Shown: positions 36,860 through 46,800, numbered from the stretch's first letter. The stretch: 64,000 nucleotides of DNA from Flavitalea sp966112615 (GCA_966112615.1 CBHWDO010000001.1:124001-188000), one strand, 5' to 3'. Translations and numbers: made by a program. The notes: a model not told the origin generated them from the sequence alone.

Positions 36860-39800
36860 ATGACATTAGATTCTATCAACCAGCCTATCGGAATTATTCC
36901 CATATACGCCTCTTTAATCGAAGCACTGCCAGGTAAAAGCATTTTGGTAAAACCCGATTCTCCAAAATTTACCATTCTTGCGGCCACTCCAGAATATATT
37001 TCCTATACAGGATATGCCAATAAGCAATTGATTGGTAAGGGAGTGTTTGAAGCATTCCCAGGAAATTATCTAGATCCTGAAAATAATGGTGAACAACAAT
37101 TAAGAGCATCTTTTGAATATGTAATAAAACATAAAATCTCTAATATATTATCAGATCAACGCTACGATGTTCAAAATGATGAAGGTGTTTTTTCAAAAAA
37201 ATTCTGGAGAGCAACAAACACCCCAGTCTTTTCAGGTGATGAAGTATTATACATTCTTCATACAGCAGAAGACATTACAGATAAGGTACTAGCAGTGGAA
37301 TTCCGCAAGCAAATAAAAGTAATGGAACATGCTGATTCGCTAAGAAGATTATACGAAACGATCACCAATAATACTCCGGATCTTATTTATGTATTTGACC
37401 TGAATTACCGGTTCACATATGCGAACCAGGCCTTATTGAAAATGTTTGGTCGCACGCTGGAAGATGTAATAGGCAAAGGATTACGTGATCTTGGATACGA
37501 TGAATTTCATGTATCCATGCAACATGATGAGATCAATAAAGTGATTCAAACTAAAAAAGCTATCAGGGCTACGATTGCATTTCCTAATGCTAAGTTTGGA
37601 ACACGTTATTATGATTATATTTTTGCGCCAGTTTTAAATGAACTGGGTGAAGTAGAATCAATTGCAGGTACTACACGCGATATCACAGAATTAAAAATTT
37701 CCGAGCAGCAGATAAAAGAAAGAGAAGAACAATTGCTATTTGCCATAGATGCGGCAGAATTAGGCGTATGGGATTATAATCCTCATACACAAAAATTTAC
37801 TTCAAATGCCTGGGCAAAAGAATGGTTTGGTCTTAATAATGATGGTGAAGAAGATCTTTCCGTTGGAATGACAAGCATCATTGAATCCGATAGACAACGC
37901 GTTTCAAATGCAATTTTCAGAGCCCTTGAATGGGGCAATGGAAACTATGATACTGAATTTACAGTGGTTAATCGCAAAACCGGCATTGAAAGAATTTTGA
38001 GAGCCAACGGAAAAGCAACATTTAACGAAGAAAAAATACCAATCCGTTTTAATGGAACATTGCAGGATGTAACTGAACAGGTTAAAGCAAAAGAAAAGCT
38101 AGAGGAAAGTGAACAACACCTGGAACTTTTAAGTAATACGGTGCCTGCCATGATCTTTTACCTGGATGAGCAGCAGAGATACCGATCTTACAATCAAACC
38201 TTCATGCAATGGTTTGGAGTGAATGCAAATGAAGCCATAGGCATGACGGTTAAAGAGTTTATTGGTGAAATAGCATACAACAAAGTTCAACCTCACCTGG
38301 CAATCGCTTATGGAGGAAAACAGGAGCGCTATGAAATGCCTGCCCCGGAAAGATTGGGTAAAAACCGATGGGTTGACATTGTTTATTCTCCTCATAAGAA
38401 TGAAGAAGGAAAAGTTGTTGGTGTAATTGTACTCGCCACCGATATCACTCAAAGCAAACAGACTGAATTAGCATTACGGGAAAGTGAAACAAGATTCCGG
38501 TTTGCCATGAATGCCGGTCAGCTAGGGTCCTGGGAACTTGACCTATCAACCGTTACACTTCATGCAACAGAATTATGTAAAAAGATCTTTGGTCAGCCCC
38601 TTGATAAACCATTCACCTACGAAACACTCAGGGATAGCATCCATCATGACGATAAAGACAGGATGTCGAAGGCCGTTGAGGCAACTATATTACAACGACA
38701 GGATTACAACATTGAATACCGGATCATCTGGCCCGATGGATCACTGCATTGGGTGAGTATACGCGGGCAATTAAAGTCTGATGCAAATGGCCAACCCCTA
38801 TCAATCATTGGTGTTTCCTCAGATATCACGCAAAGAAAAATGGCTGAGCAGGCGCTTGCCGAAAGCGAACTCAAGCTGCGTAATATGGTCATGCAATCCC
38901 AGACTGGAATCTGCATCTTAAGTGGTTCACCATTAAAAGCAGAGATCGTTAACGATGCATTCCTTCGTATATCAGGAAAAAGTCGTGAAGATTTTGATAA
39001 CCATCCATACTGGGATGTACTGAAAGAAGCGGAACCATTTTATGGAAAAACTTTGGAAAACGTTTTTCAAACCGGTCAAAGATTTAGTGTTACTAATGAA
39101 CCGGTGGTGCTATATAAAAATGGTCAGGAAGAAATTAGTTACCTCGACTTCAATTATGAGCCAATTAAAGATGAAAATGGTATTACTCAAAAAGTAACTG
39201 TATTTGTTATTGATGTAACTGAGCAGGTTACTTCTTTAAGAAAACTGGAAGAGAAAGAAAAAGCCTTGGAAGCAGCGCTCGACCAGGTGCAACTTTCAAA
39301 AGAAGCAGCGGAACTTGGAACATTCGACCTTGACCTTGTTAAAGGGACCATGCACTGGGATGAAAGATGCCGTGTTTTATTTGGTATCAGTCATAATAAG
39401 CCTGTATCTTATGAACAGGATTTTATTGAAGGACTTCATCCTGATGATAGAGAACGAATCACAAAAATTATTGACAACCTGTATGTAAAGTCAATAAGTG
39501 ATGGAAACTATGATGTGGAGTATCGGACTGTCGGACAAAAAGATGGCATCATAAGATGGGTAAAGGCTAAAGGAAAAGTTTATTTCAATAACGAAGATCA
39601 ACCTCTGCGGTTTATTGGTTCGGTGCTTGATATTACTCCACAGATGACAGCACTTCAGAAAATTGAAAGAACGGTGGAAGAGCGCACAAGGGAATTAGCC
39701 AAAGCAAATGAAACATTGCATTTGATCAATAAAGAGCTGCAACGCTCCAATGCTAATCTCGAAGAATTTGCTCATGCAGCTTCTCATGATCTGAAGGAAC

Positions 39801-40429
39801 CAGTACGCAAAATATTATTCTTTACAGACCAGTTGAAGCACCAGTTGTCGGACCATTTAAAAGAAGCAGAATTAAGGTCCTTCTACAGGATTGAAAATGC
39901 TTCTCAACGTATGAGTAACCTGATCGATGACCTGTTATTGTACTCACATGTAAGGCAACGACCACATGAAAAAGAATTGGTAGATCTCAACATCAAAGTT
40001 CAAAATGTTTTAGAAGATCTGGAGTTGGATATTATAGAAAAGAAGGCAATTGTAAATGTTGGTGAATTACCAAAAGTACAGGGTTATACCCGTCAATTAC
40101 AGCAGATGTTTCAAAACCTGATCAGCAATGCTTTAAAGTACAGCAATGCAGATATTTCCCCGGTAATAGAGATCAGTGCAGCTAAGGTGGTAAAAAATGA
40201 TCAGCATTTTTACATGATTTCCATTAAGGACAACGGCATTGGATTCGAACAGGAATATGCTGAAAAGATCTTTCAGATCTTCACGCGCCTTCATGGCAAG
40301 GGACTATACACCGGAACCGGTGTTGGTCTTTCCATCGTTAAAAAAGTCGTAGAAAACCACGATGGGTTAATCGAGGTAGAAAGCAAGTTGGGCGTGGGTT
40401 CGGAGTTTAAGGTTTATTTGCCGGGGTGA
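36860..40429 (+). CDS. Soluble multi-PAS sensor histidine kinase
   Basis: The 1189-residue protein has no membrane segment. About seven PAS/PAC units follow each other (near 30-145, 165-285, 290-410, 425-535, 545-665, 675-795 and 805-925), each with a recognisable core such as TPDLIYVFDLNYRFTYAN or ELGVWDYNPHTQKF. A coiled-coil linker leads to HisKA with His976 in ASHDLKEPVRK and to HATPase_c (NLISNALKYS, DNGIGF, GTGVGLSIVKK). The same SHDLKEPVRK box occurs in the kinases at 13032 and 20178, so the three catalytic cores are close relatives. No partner regulator is adjacent; the ligands are unknown. Confidence 0.9.
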   Translation: MTLDSINQPIGIIPIYASLIEALPGKSILVKPDSPKFTILAATPEYISYTGYANKQLIGKGVFEAFPGNYLDPENNGEQQLRASFEYVIKHKISNILSDQRYDVQNDEGVFSKKFWRATNTPVFSGDEVLYILHTAEDITDKVLAVEFRKQIKVMEHADSLRRLYETITNNTPDLIYVFDLNYRFTYANQALLKMFGRTLEDVIGKGLRDLGYDEFHVSMQHDEINKVIQTKKAIRATIAFPNAKFGTRYYDYIFAPVLNELGEVESIAGTTRDITELKISEQQIKEREEQLLFAIDAAELGVWDYNPHTQKFTSNAWAKEWFGLNNDGEEDLSVGMTSIIESDRQRVSNAIFRALEWGNGNYDTEFTVVNRKTGIERILRANGKATFNEEKIPIRFNGTLQDVTEQVKAKEKLEESEQHLELLSNTVPAMIFYLDEQQRYRSYNQTFMQWFGVNANEAIGMTVKEFIGEIAYNKVQPHLAIAYGGKQERYEMPAPERLGKNRWVDIVYSPHKNEEGKVVGVIVLATDITQSKQTELALRESETRFRFAMNAGQLGSWELDLSTVTLHATELCKKIFGQPLDKPFTYETLRDSIHHDDKDRMSKAVEATILQRQDYNIEYRIIWPDGSLHWVSIRGQLKSDANGQPLSIIGVSSDITQRKMAEQALAESELKLRNMVMQSQTGICILSGSPLKAEIVNDAFLRISGKSREDFDNHPYWDVLKEAEPFYGKTLENVFQTGQRFSVTNEPVVLYKNGQEEISYLDFNYEPIKDENGITQKVTVFVIDVTEQVTSLRKLEEKEKALEAALDQVQLSKEAAELGTFDLDLVKGTMHWDERCRVLFGISHNKPVSYEQDFIEGLHPDDRERITKIIDNLYVKSISDGNYDVEYRTVGQKDGIIRWVKAKGKVYFNNEDQPLRFIGSVLDITPQMTALQKIERTVEERTRELAKANETLHLINKELQRSNANLEEFAHAASHDLKEPVRKILFFTDQLKHQLSDHLKEAELRSFYRIENASQRMSNLIDDLLLYSHVRQRPHEKELVDLNIKVQNVLEDLELDIIEKKAIVNVGELPKVQGYTRQLQQMFQNLISNALKYSNADISPVIEISAAKVVKNDQHFYMISIKDNGIGFEQEYAEKIFQIFTRLHGKGLYTGTGVGLSIVKKVVENHDGLIEVESKLGVGSEFKVYLPG

Positions 40430-40482
40430 TCAGGTCTTTAATCGCAATTAAAACGCAAAGCGCAAAATTTTAAAGAAATAAA

Positions 40483-40509
40483 AAAGCCGCACTTTAAAAG
40501 TGCGGCTTT
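40483..40509 (-). terminator. Hairpin terminator, probably shared by the PAS kinase and the ancestral tRNA-Arg transcript
   Basis: Arms 40483-40493 and 40499-40509 (AAAGCCGCACT/AGTGCGGCTTT) form a perfect 11-bp stem with a 5-nt loop. The T-tract is on the minus strand (five T, 40485-40481, reaching into the arm), so it mainly terminates leftward transcription, although no leftward gene now abuts it. This fits a tRNA terminator separated from its tRNA by the inserted element. Confidence 0.7.
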
Positions 40510-40520
40510 GTAGCCCCCGA
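40510..40520. other. Candidate left attachment site (attL)
   Basis: GTAGCCCCCGA directly follows the hairpin and resembles GTAGTCCCGA at 50748-50757 within the tRNA-Arg 3' end. The match is imperfect (one extra base and one substitution), so this is a candidate only. Confidence 0.35.
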
Positions 40521-40636
40521 TGATAATTTATTGCACCAAATAATAGCCATACTGAAGAAATTATGCTTGATTTTCAACGAGAAATAAACTCTCCTGACAA
40601 CTTTCTGTAACTTTTAGTTTCTTAATATTTGAAATC

Positions 40637-41386
40637 ATGCAAAATGAATTGCTTTCCGAAATAAGGCAACTAAAAGCGGTTATTTCAACGTTGATTGGCA
40701 CTTCCGACTTACCCGCTAAAGAACGATTTTTAAAAGAAGCTTTAGCCAGGGCTTCCAAAGAATTCAAGAAATTAAGTATTGAAAGAGGCGAATGGCTCAC
40801 CGACAGCAACATCAGCAAAATCATCAAAAATGCACATTACGGCTCGGCAGCCTTTATCGTAAAGGAATTCGGGTTCAATAATTATTTTAAAAGAGGCCAT
40901 ACCTTATACCTAAATAAAAAGGATTTAATTGAGCTGAGTAAAGAGCTTAAAAAAAGAAATATTGATTTGGGCAGGTATATGGAATATCGTGCCGACCAGG
41001 AAAAGTTCAAAAAGTATATCGAAACAGCAGATCAAAATAAGGGAGGCAAAAAGAAGAAAAAACCGTTCGAAATAAAAGATGATATAAGAGATGTTACAAC
41101 CTCTCCTGCCAAGCCACCTTCCCCTGAAGTAATAAGGGAGGATATAGCGCGGCTAAAAGATGAATTCTTCGCCAGTAAGCTTTCTGAATATATTGACATA
41201 TATGGTGGCAATCATGCCATGTTGAAAACCATTTATTTCTATGAAAAATACCTGGAGCCAGGCTTAAAAAGAAAATATAGGAAATGGTGTGACGATTTCA
41301 ATTATGCCAATCATGCATTGCAATTAGTTACCAATAAAAAAGAAGTATTTGTCCCTGTAAAAGAAGAGGATATGATACAGCTATGA
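40637..41386 (+). CDS. Hypothetical island protein with HTH-like N-terminus
   Basis: I do not recognise a named family for this 249-residue protein. Residues about 50-100 (WLTDSNISKIIKNAHYGSAAFI, then KRGHTLYLNKKDLIEL in parts) read like a helix-turn-helix with a wing, similar in layout to excisionase or MerR-like folds. A basic run (GGKKKKKPF, about 136-144) is followed by a Pro-rich linker and a helical C-terminal domain with many aromatic residues. It is the first gene inside the left boundary and overlaps the convergent small HTH gene by 6 nt. A role in element maintenance or regulation is inference. Confidence 0.6.
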   Translation: MQNELLSEIRQLKAVISTLIGTSDLPAKERFLKEALARASKEFKKLSIERGEWLTDSNISKIIKNAHYGSAAFIVKEFGFNNYFKRGHTLYLNKKDLIELSKELKKRNIDLGRYMEYRADQEKFKKYIETADQNKGGKKKKKPFEIKDDIRDVTTSPAKPPSPEVIREDIARLKDEFFASKLSEYIDIYGGNHAMLKTIYFYEKYLEPGLKRKYRKWCDDFNYANHALQLVTNKKEVFVPVKEEDMIQL

Positions 41387-41650
41387 TGTTTTCCTCTTCC
41401 TTTCAATTTTTAGCACTTCAGATTCAAGGTACATTGCTTTTTTCCGCCCCTTAACCAATTGTGGTTTTACCACACCCTCATTAATGGCTTTCATAAAAAC
41501 GGCATTACTGATGCCGGCCATTTTTAAAGCCCCTTCTTTGGTGAGGAGTTGGTCCTGTTGCATGGCCAGCTTTATTTCCTCTTTTATGATGGAGCGAAGT
41601 CTTTCGAAAAACTCTTCGGCGCTTATTTGGTGAAGCAGAATTGTTTCCAT
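41381..41650 (-). CDS. Small helix-turn-helix protein (excisionase/MerR-like)
   Basis: The 89-residue protein carries LLTKEGALKMAGISNAVF, a typical HTH, followed by a wing (VVKPQLVKGRKKAMYLESEVLKI) as in excisionase/MerR-type DNA-binding domains. The N-terminal 35 residues are an acidic helix. It lies on the opposite strand to its neighbours and is divergent from the AbiE-like pair. An accessory recombination or regulatory role fits but is not shown. Confidence 0.6.
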   Translation of the reverse strand: METILLHQISAEEFFERLRSIIKEEIKLAMQQDQLLTKEGALKMAGISNAVFMKAINEGVVKPQLVKGRKKAMYLESEVLKIERKRKTS

Positions 41651-41732
41651 TTTAATGAGTTAAACGTTCAGCTAAGGTTAAATACGTTATTGCTAAGGCC
41701 AAGTTATATTCAACTTTTGTGTCTTTGAAAGC

Positions 41733-41763
41733 TTTGTTTTCCTTGTTTTGTTCACTATATTTG
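41733..41763 (+). promoter_or_regulatory. Consensus promoter of the AbiE-like toxin-antitoxin pair
   Basis: TTTG (41733-41736), a 19-nt spacer and TATATTTG (41756-41763) match the Bacteroidota promoter perfectly. The start of transcription should fall around 41768-41772, inside the palindrome that follows. Confidence 0.8.
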
Positions 41764-41764
41764 C

Positions 41765-41785
41765 TTGTACACGTAACGTGTACAA
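41765..41785. promoter_or_regulatory. Perfect 21-bp operator palindrome over the toxin-antitoxin transcription start
   Basis: TTGTACACGT and ACGTGTACAA are exact 10-bp inverted arms around a single A. The site begins one base after the -7 box and ends 9 nt before the antitoxin ATG, so a bound protein would block initiation. AbiEi antitoxins are known to repress their own promoters through inverted repeats, so self-regulation is the natural reading. Confidence 0.75.
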
Positions 41786-41794
41786 ATGTCATAA

Positions 41795-42787
41795 ATGAAC
41801 AAGGAAGACAAAATATTAGACACTGCCACGAAGAACTTAACCGACTATACTGGTTTAAAAGCACACTGGGTAGCCGGGAAAGAGCCCGTGGATGCTATCC
41901 TTTATTTGGAAGATAAAAATATTATGTTTTATGTAGAGGTAAAAAGGGAACTCCGTGGCCATCACTTAGAATTGCTTCAACAATATGCAAAACAACATAA
42001 ACCTTTTATGGTAGTTGCTGAAAATATATTTCCGACATTAAAGAAGGATCTACGCGATAAGGGTATAGCCTACCTGGATGCTGCAGGAAATATATTTTAT
42101 AACACCAAAAACCAGTACGTATGGATTGAGGGAAATAAAATCGAAAAGAGGCAAGAAGAGAAAAAGAACCGGGCATTTACAAAAGCGGGATTAAGGGTTG
42201 TTTTTCAATTCCTGTTGAATGAAGAAACGCTCAACCAGCCTTACAGGGAAATTGCAGCCATGGCGGGTGTCGCATTAGGTAATATCAAACATGTTTTTGA
42301 TGGCTTAAAAGAGCTGGGGTTTATTCTTCGCTTAGATAAGAATCGAATGAAGCTTTTAAAGAAAAGAGAACTCTTGGACCGATGGATAGAAGGGTACGGG
42401 ACTGCCCTAAAACCCACGTTACATATAGGCAATTATCGTTTCTTAAAGGAAGAGGATGATAAGGCCTGGAAAAAGCTAAAGCTTGATGGGGAAAAAACTG
42501 TTTGGGCAAGCGAAGCAGCAACCGATCTTATCACAAACTATTTAGTGCCCCTAAAGTTGGATCTATACACCAAGGAAACAAAGACTGAATTAATGAAGAA
42601 GTGGCGCCTCATTCCTGATCCGGCTGGGAGGATTCAGCTTTATGAAAAGTTCTGGAATAATAAGACGGACCAGAAATACGCACCGGAAGTCCTGGTCTAT
42701 GCAGATTTGATCTTAACCAACGATCCCAGGTGTATAGAAACCGCACAAATGATCTATGATAAATACTTAGCCAATGAGTTTGTATAG
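41795..42787 (+). CDS. AbiEi-like antitoxin of a type IV toxin-antitoxin pair, with nuclease-fold-like N-terminus
   Basis: The 330-residue protein has an N-terminal segment patterned like a PD-(D/E)xK core: Asp33 (PVDAILYL), then Glu48-Val-Lys50 (FYVEVKRE). A winged-helix region follows (QPYREIAAMAGVALGNIKHVFDGLKELGFI, about 147-180) and a C-terminal domain with VYADLILTNDPR. The winged helix and the following nucleotidyltransferase gene are the arrangement of AbiE systems (my recollection links this pair to COG4861/COG4849). The gene overlaps the toxin by 14 nt. Antitoxin, autorepressor, or both are the expected roles; the nuclease-like motif may be a binding relic. Confidence 0.7.
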   Translation: MNKEDKILDTATKNLTDYTGLKAHWVAGKEPVDAILYLEDKNIMFYVEVKRELRGHHLELLQQYAKQHKPFMVVAENIFPTLKKDLRDKGIAYLDAAGNIFYNTKNQYVWIEGNKIEKRQEEKKNRAFTKAGLRVVFQFLLNEETLNQPYREIAAMAGVALGNIKHVFDGLKELGFILRLDKNRMKLLKKRELLDRWIEGYGTALKPTLHIGNYRFLKEEDDKAWKKLKLDGEKTVWASEAATDLITNYLVPLKLDLYTKETKTELMKKWRLIPDPAGRIQLYEKFWNNKTDQKYAPEVLVYADLILTNDPRCIETAQMIYDKYLANEFV

Positions 42788-43601
42788 CCTGCAGCGAAGT
42801 GAACTGAAAGAAGTGTTTGATGCGGTAGAAGATGCCTTCAGTAATTTAGGCATCGATTACTATGTTATTGGCGCATTGGCCCGTGATATCTGGTATTCAA
42901 AGGAGAATAAATTGAGCAGAGCTACCAGGGATGCAGATTTTGCGATCCTGGTAGGAACCGAAAGACAGTTTGAAGAAGTAAAAGAATACCTGAAGGCTAA
43001 AAAAGGCTTTCAGGATTCAAAAGGGAATATGTATGTGTTATTCTCACCCAATGGCCATCAGGTTGATATTCTGCCATTCGGCGCCATTGAGATTGATGAA
43101 AAAGTCAAAATTGCGGGTACGGGACTAACCAGCATAAGTGTAAATGGCTTTTCTGAAGTATACAATAGCGGCACGGCTGAAGTGCAGCTCGATACCGGCC
43201 ATCACTTCAAAGTAGCCAGTTTATCTTCCATTATTTTACTGAAATTGATCGCTTATGATGACAGACCTGAGCAAAGAGCCAAAGATGGCAGAGATATAGG
43301 GAGTATTATTGAACATTATTTTGATCTTGAGGCTGAGCGCATCTATGAGCACCATTCAGACTTATTTACCGAAACAGAAAAAGATAATGAGCTACAGGAT
43401 ATAGCGGCAACTGTAATTGGCAGAGAAATAAAGATAACGATTGGCGAAAATTCAGCTTTGCTTCAAAGAGTGAAAACAATTCTTGAAAGGGAAATACAGT
43501 TTCAGGAAAAGAGCAGCTTTATCATCAATATGGTTGCTGAAGTTAGAATGAATGTTGAAGAAGCAACTAAGAGATTGGAAAAGATTTTACAGGCCTTATA
43601 A
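42774..43601 (+). CDS. AbiEii-like nucleotidyltransferase toxin
   Basis: The 275-residue protein has a minimal nucleotidyltransferase core: IGALARDIWY (the hG[A/G]xxRD motif), Asp53-Ala-Asp55 in ATRDADFAI and a third acidic position in GHQVDILPFG. This is the DUF1814/AbiEii toxin class, which transfers nucleotides to RNA acceptors such as tRNA and causes growth arrest or abortive infection. All three acidic positions are present, so it looks active. It overlaps the antitoxin gene and shares its promoter. Confidence 0.75.
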   Translation: MSLYSLQRSELKEVFDAVEDAFSNLGIDYYVIGALARDIWYSKENKLSRATRDADFAILVGTERQFEEVKEYLKAKKGFQDSKGNMYVLFSPNGHQVDILPFGAIEIDEKVKIAGTGLTSISVNGFSEVYNSGTAEVQLDTGHHFKVASLSSIILLKLIAYDDRPEQRAKDGRDIGSIIEHYFDLEAERIYEHHSDLFTETEKDNELQDIAATVIGREIKITIGENSALLQRVKTILEREIQFQEKSSFIINMVAEVRMNVEEATKRLEKILQAL

Positions 43602-43675
43602 AAGCTTATTTAATAATTATATATTAAGGCTCAAAAACCTAAGCGTTATTAGGCAACCTAGTCTAACAATTACTT

Positions 43676-43813
43676 ATGCGAGAGCAATTCACCCGTCAGC
43701 GTATTTTATCAAAGAAGTCTTACACTAGTGGTTCTTTAGAATCTTATTCGCTGGAGTGGGTGAAGTACCTCGACCGCATAAACTATACAGCAGCAAATTC
43801 CAACCATTCATGA
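43676..43813 (+). CDS. 45-codon small ORF coupled to the giant helicase
   Basis: ATG at 43676 opens 45 codons ending in a TGA (43811-43813) that overlaps the helicase ATG (43810) as ATGA, a classical translational-coupling junction. The peptide is basic at the N-terminus (MREQFTRQRILSKKSY) with a later helix-like LEWVKYLDRINY segment. I do not recognise a family. It may be a genuine small partner, a leader peptide controlling helicase translation, or a remnant. It starts 75 nt after the toxin gene; no consensus promoter was seen in that gap. Confidence 0.45.
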   Translation: MREQFTRQRILSKKSYTSGSLESYSLEWVKYLDRINYTAANSNHS

Positions 43814-46800
43814 AAACAATTGCTTTTTTTGACCTTGAGACTAATTCAAAAAATAATATCCTGGATATTGGTTGTGTAAAGTCGGATGATTCTACTTTTC
43901 ATAATAAATCCGTGCACGTTTTTATAGATTTTATAAAGAATACTGATTTTTTATGTGGGCATAATGTCCATCATCACGATTTAAAACAACTGCACAACTT
44001 TTTGGGAAATACATCCTTGGGATCATCAAACGCTATCGATACACTTTATTGGTCTCCTTTGCTTTTCCCTTCTAGGCCCTATCATCGCCTCTTAAAAGAT
44101 GATAAGCTCCAAAAAGATGAATTAAATAATCCGCTTAATGATTCATTTAAAGCCAGGGATCTGTTTTATGATGAAGTGGCTGCCTTTCAAAAGTTAGATG
44201 AGCCCTTAAAAAAGATATACTATAACCTACTGCACCGTCATAAGGAATTCACAGCGTTTTTTGCTTACCTCAATTATTCAAATGAACTTTCAGAATCGAA
44301 CGTAGAAAAATTAATCTGGAATTATTTTGATGGCTCCATTTGCAGCCATGCTAACATATACGACCAAATTACTGCGGCTCCTGTTTCTCTTGCTTATACC
44401 CTGGCATTAATCAAATCTACCGATAGGTATTCCATTACCCCGCCATGGGTGCTTCATCATTTTCCAGATGTGGTCCGGGTAATGTTTCTACTTAGAGGTA
44501 AGCCATGTCTTACCGGATGCACTTATTGCGGGGAAGCATTAAACCCCTTTAGTGCATTGAAGCGTTATTTTGGTTTTTCCGAGTTTCGCTCTTATGGCGG
44601 GGCACCTTTACAGGAAAACGCTGTAAAAGCGGCTATTCAGAATAAGTCCTTATTAGCTGTTTTTCCAACCGGTGGGGGTAAGTCTATTACTTTTCAGATA
44701 CCAGCATTGATGGCTGGGGAGAATACGAAATCGCTTACAGTGATTATCTCGCCGCTTCAATCATTAATGAAAGACCAGGTAGATAATCTGGAAAGAAAAG
44801 GCATAACGGATGCTGTTACCATTAATGGGTTATTGGACCCGATAGAAAGAAGCAAAGCCATTGAACGGGTAGCAGAAGGCAGTGCAAGTATTTTATATAT
44901 TTCACCAGAATCCTTGCGTTCCGTAACAATAGAAAGATTGCTACTCGGAAGAAAGATCGCACGTTTTGTCATTGATGAAGCCCACTGCTTTTCCTCATGG
45001 GGACAAGACTTCCGGGTAGATTATTTATATATAGGGGATTTTATAAAATCTCTACAGAAGAATAAAGGCCTTGAAGATAAAATTCCGGTATCCTGCTTTA
45101 CCGCCACAGCCAAGCAAAAAGTTATTGAAGACATCCGGGCCTATTTCAAAGAAAAGCTAGAAATTGAATTAGAAATATTTAGCGCCAATGCCTCTCGCAC
45201 CAATCTTCATTACAAAGTTTTCAATCAAGATAATGAGGCTCAAAAATATGCAGAGGTCCGGCGGCTCCTGGAAGCGAAGAAATGCCCCACGATCATTTAT
45301 GTTTCCCGGACCAAAAAAGCATACAAACTGGCTGAAAGCCTGACAGCAGATGGCTTTAATGCCAAGCCTTACCATGGCAAGATGGCCAAAGAAGAAAAGA
45401 CGGAAAATCAAAATGCCTTTATTGAAGGAAGTGTTGACATTATGGTGGCAACATCGGCTTTTGGAATGGGAGTAGACAAGAGCAATGTGGGGATGGTCAT
45501 TCACTATGATATATCGGATTCATTGGAAAACTATGTACAGGAAGCTGGACGTGCAGGCAGGGACGAGAACATAACTGCAGAGTGTTTTGTTCTTTTTAAT
45601 GAAGAGGATTTAGATAAACACTTTATTCTCCTGAACCAAACCAAACTGGACATTAAAGAAATCAATCAAATTTGGAAGGCGGTAAAGGATTTAACAAGAG
45701 CAAGGGCTAAGGTTTCTAATTCAGCCCTGGAAATTGACCGCAAAGCAGGCTGGGATGAAGGTGTGAATGAAATAGAAACACGGGTTACAACCGCCATTGC
45801 TGCCCTGGAAGATGCTGGCTACTTGAAGCGGGGCCAGAACATGCCAAAGGTGTTTGCCAACAGTATACTATCGAAAACAGCACAGGAGGCCATAGAAAAA
45901 ATAAATACGTCTGAAAAGTTCTCGGAGAAGCAAAAAGAAAAAGCAGTCCGAATTGTCAAAAAACTCTTCTCCAGCAAAAGCAAACGATTGTCTACCGACG
46001 AAGCGGCAGAATCACGGATAGATTACATATCGGATCACTTAGGTATTGTAAAAGATGAAGTGATTCAGATCATTCAATTATTAAGAGATGCGAAAATATT
46101 AGCTGATACAAAAGACTTGACTGCCTTTATAAAAAAAGGCGAGGCCAGTAATCGTTCCCTGGCTGTGGTAGAAAAGTTCAAGAGCTTAGAGGAATTTTTC
46201 CTTGCCACCTTACAGGATGAGGAAACGACCTACAACCTGAAGGAGTTAAATGAAAAAGCTACTGAAGCTGGCTGCAAAGATGTGAGTCCTAATAAAGTCA
46301 GAACGATTATTAATTTCTGGGCAATTAAGAATTGGATCAAACGACGAAATCTGGAATATTCCCGCAACCATGTTCAAATAGCTCCATCTCTCGCCAAGGA
46401 TGAATTAAAGGATAAAATGGTAAAACGCCATTTTTTGGCAAGATTCATTGTAGAATACCTTTATCAAAAGGCTATAAACAATACAGCAAAGGACGACGCC
46501 GATGAAATACTGATAGAGTTTTCCATTCAGGAGCTAAAGGATGCTGTTGAAAGCAGCACTGGCTTGTTTACCGTAAAGGCGAGTAATGAAGATTTAGAGG
46601 ACAGCTTATTTTACTTATCACGGATTGAAGCCATAAAAATAGAAGGTGGGTTTTTGGTAGTCTATAACCGCCTAACAATTGACCGGATAGAAAAAAATAA
46701 CAGAATACTATACAAAGAATCTGATTACGACAAACTAAGAACGCATTACCAGAATAAAGTACAGCAAATCCATATTGTAGGCGAGTATGCTAAAAAGATG

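Noticed and set aside
40510..40520. Exact direct repeat marking the island ends
   Set aside because: The two candidate att cores are similar but not identical (GTAGCCCCCGA versus GTAGTCCCGA), so an exact repeat cannot be claimed; they are reported only as low-confidence candidates.
41652..41864. 70-residue ORF on the minus strand across the toxin-antitoxin promoter
   Set aside because: It covers the consensus promoter, the operator palindrome and the start of the antitoxin gene; the protein has no recognisable pattern and is best explained as a chance frame.
43756..43809. N-terminal 18-codon extension of the giant helicase
   Set aside because: It overlaps the coupled small ORF in another frame and adds an unrelated sequence before the exonuclease motif; the ATG at 43810 fits the ATGA junction.
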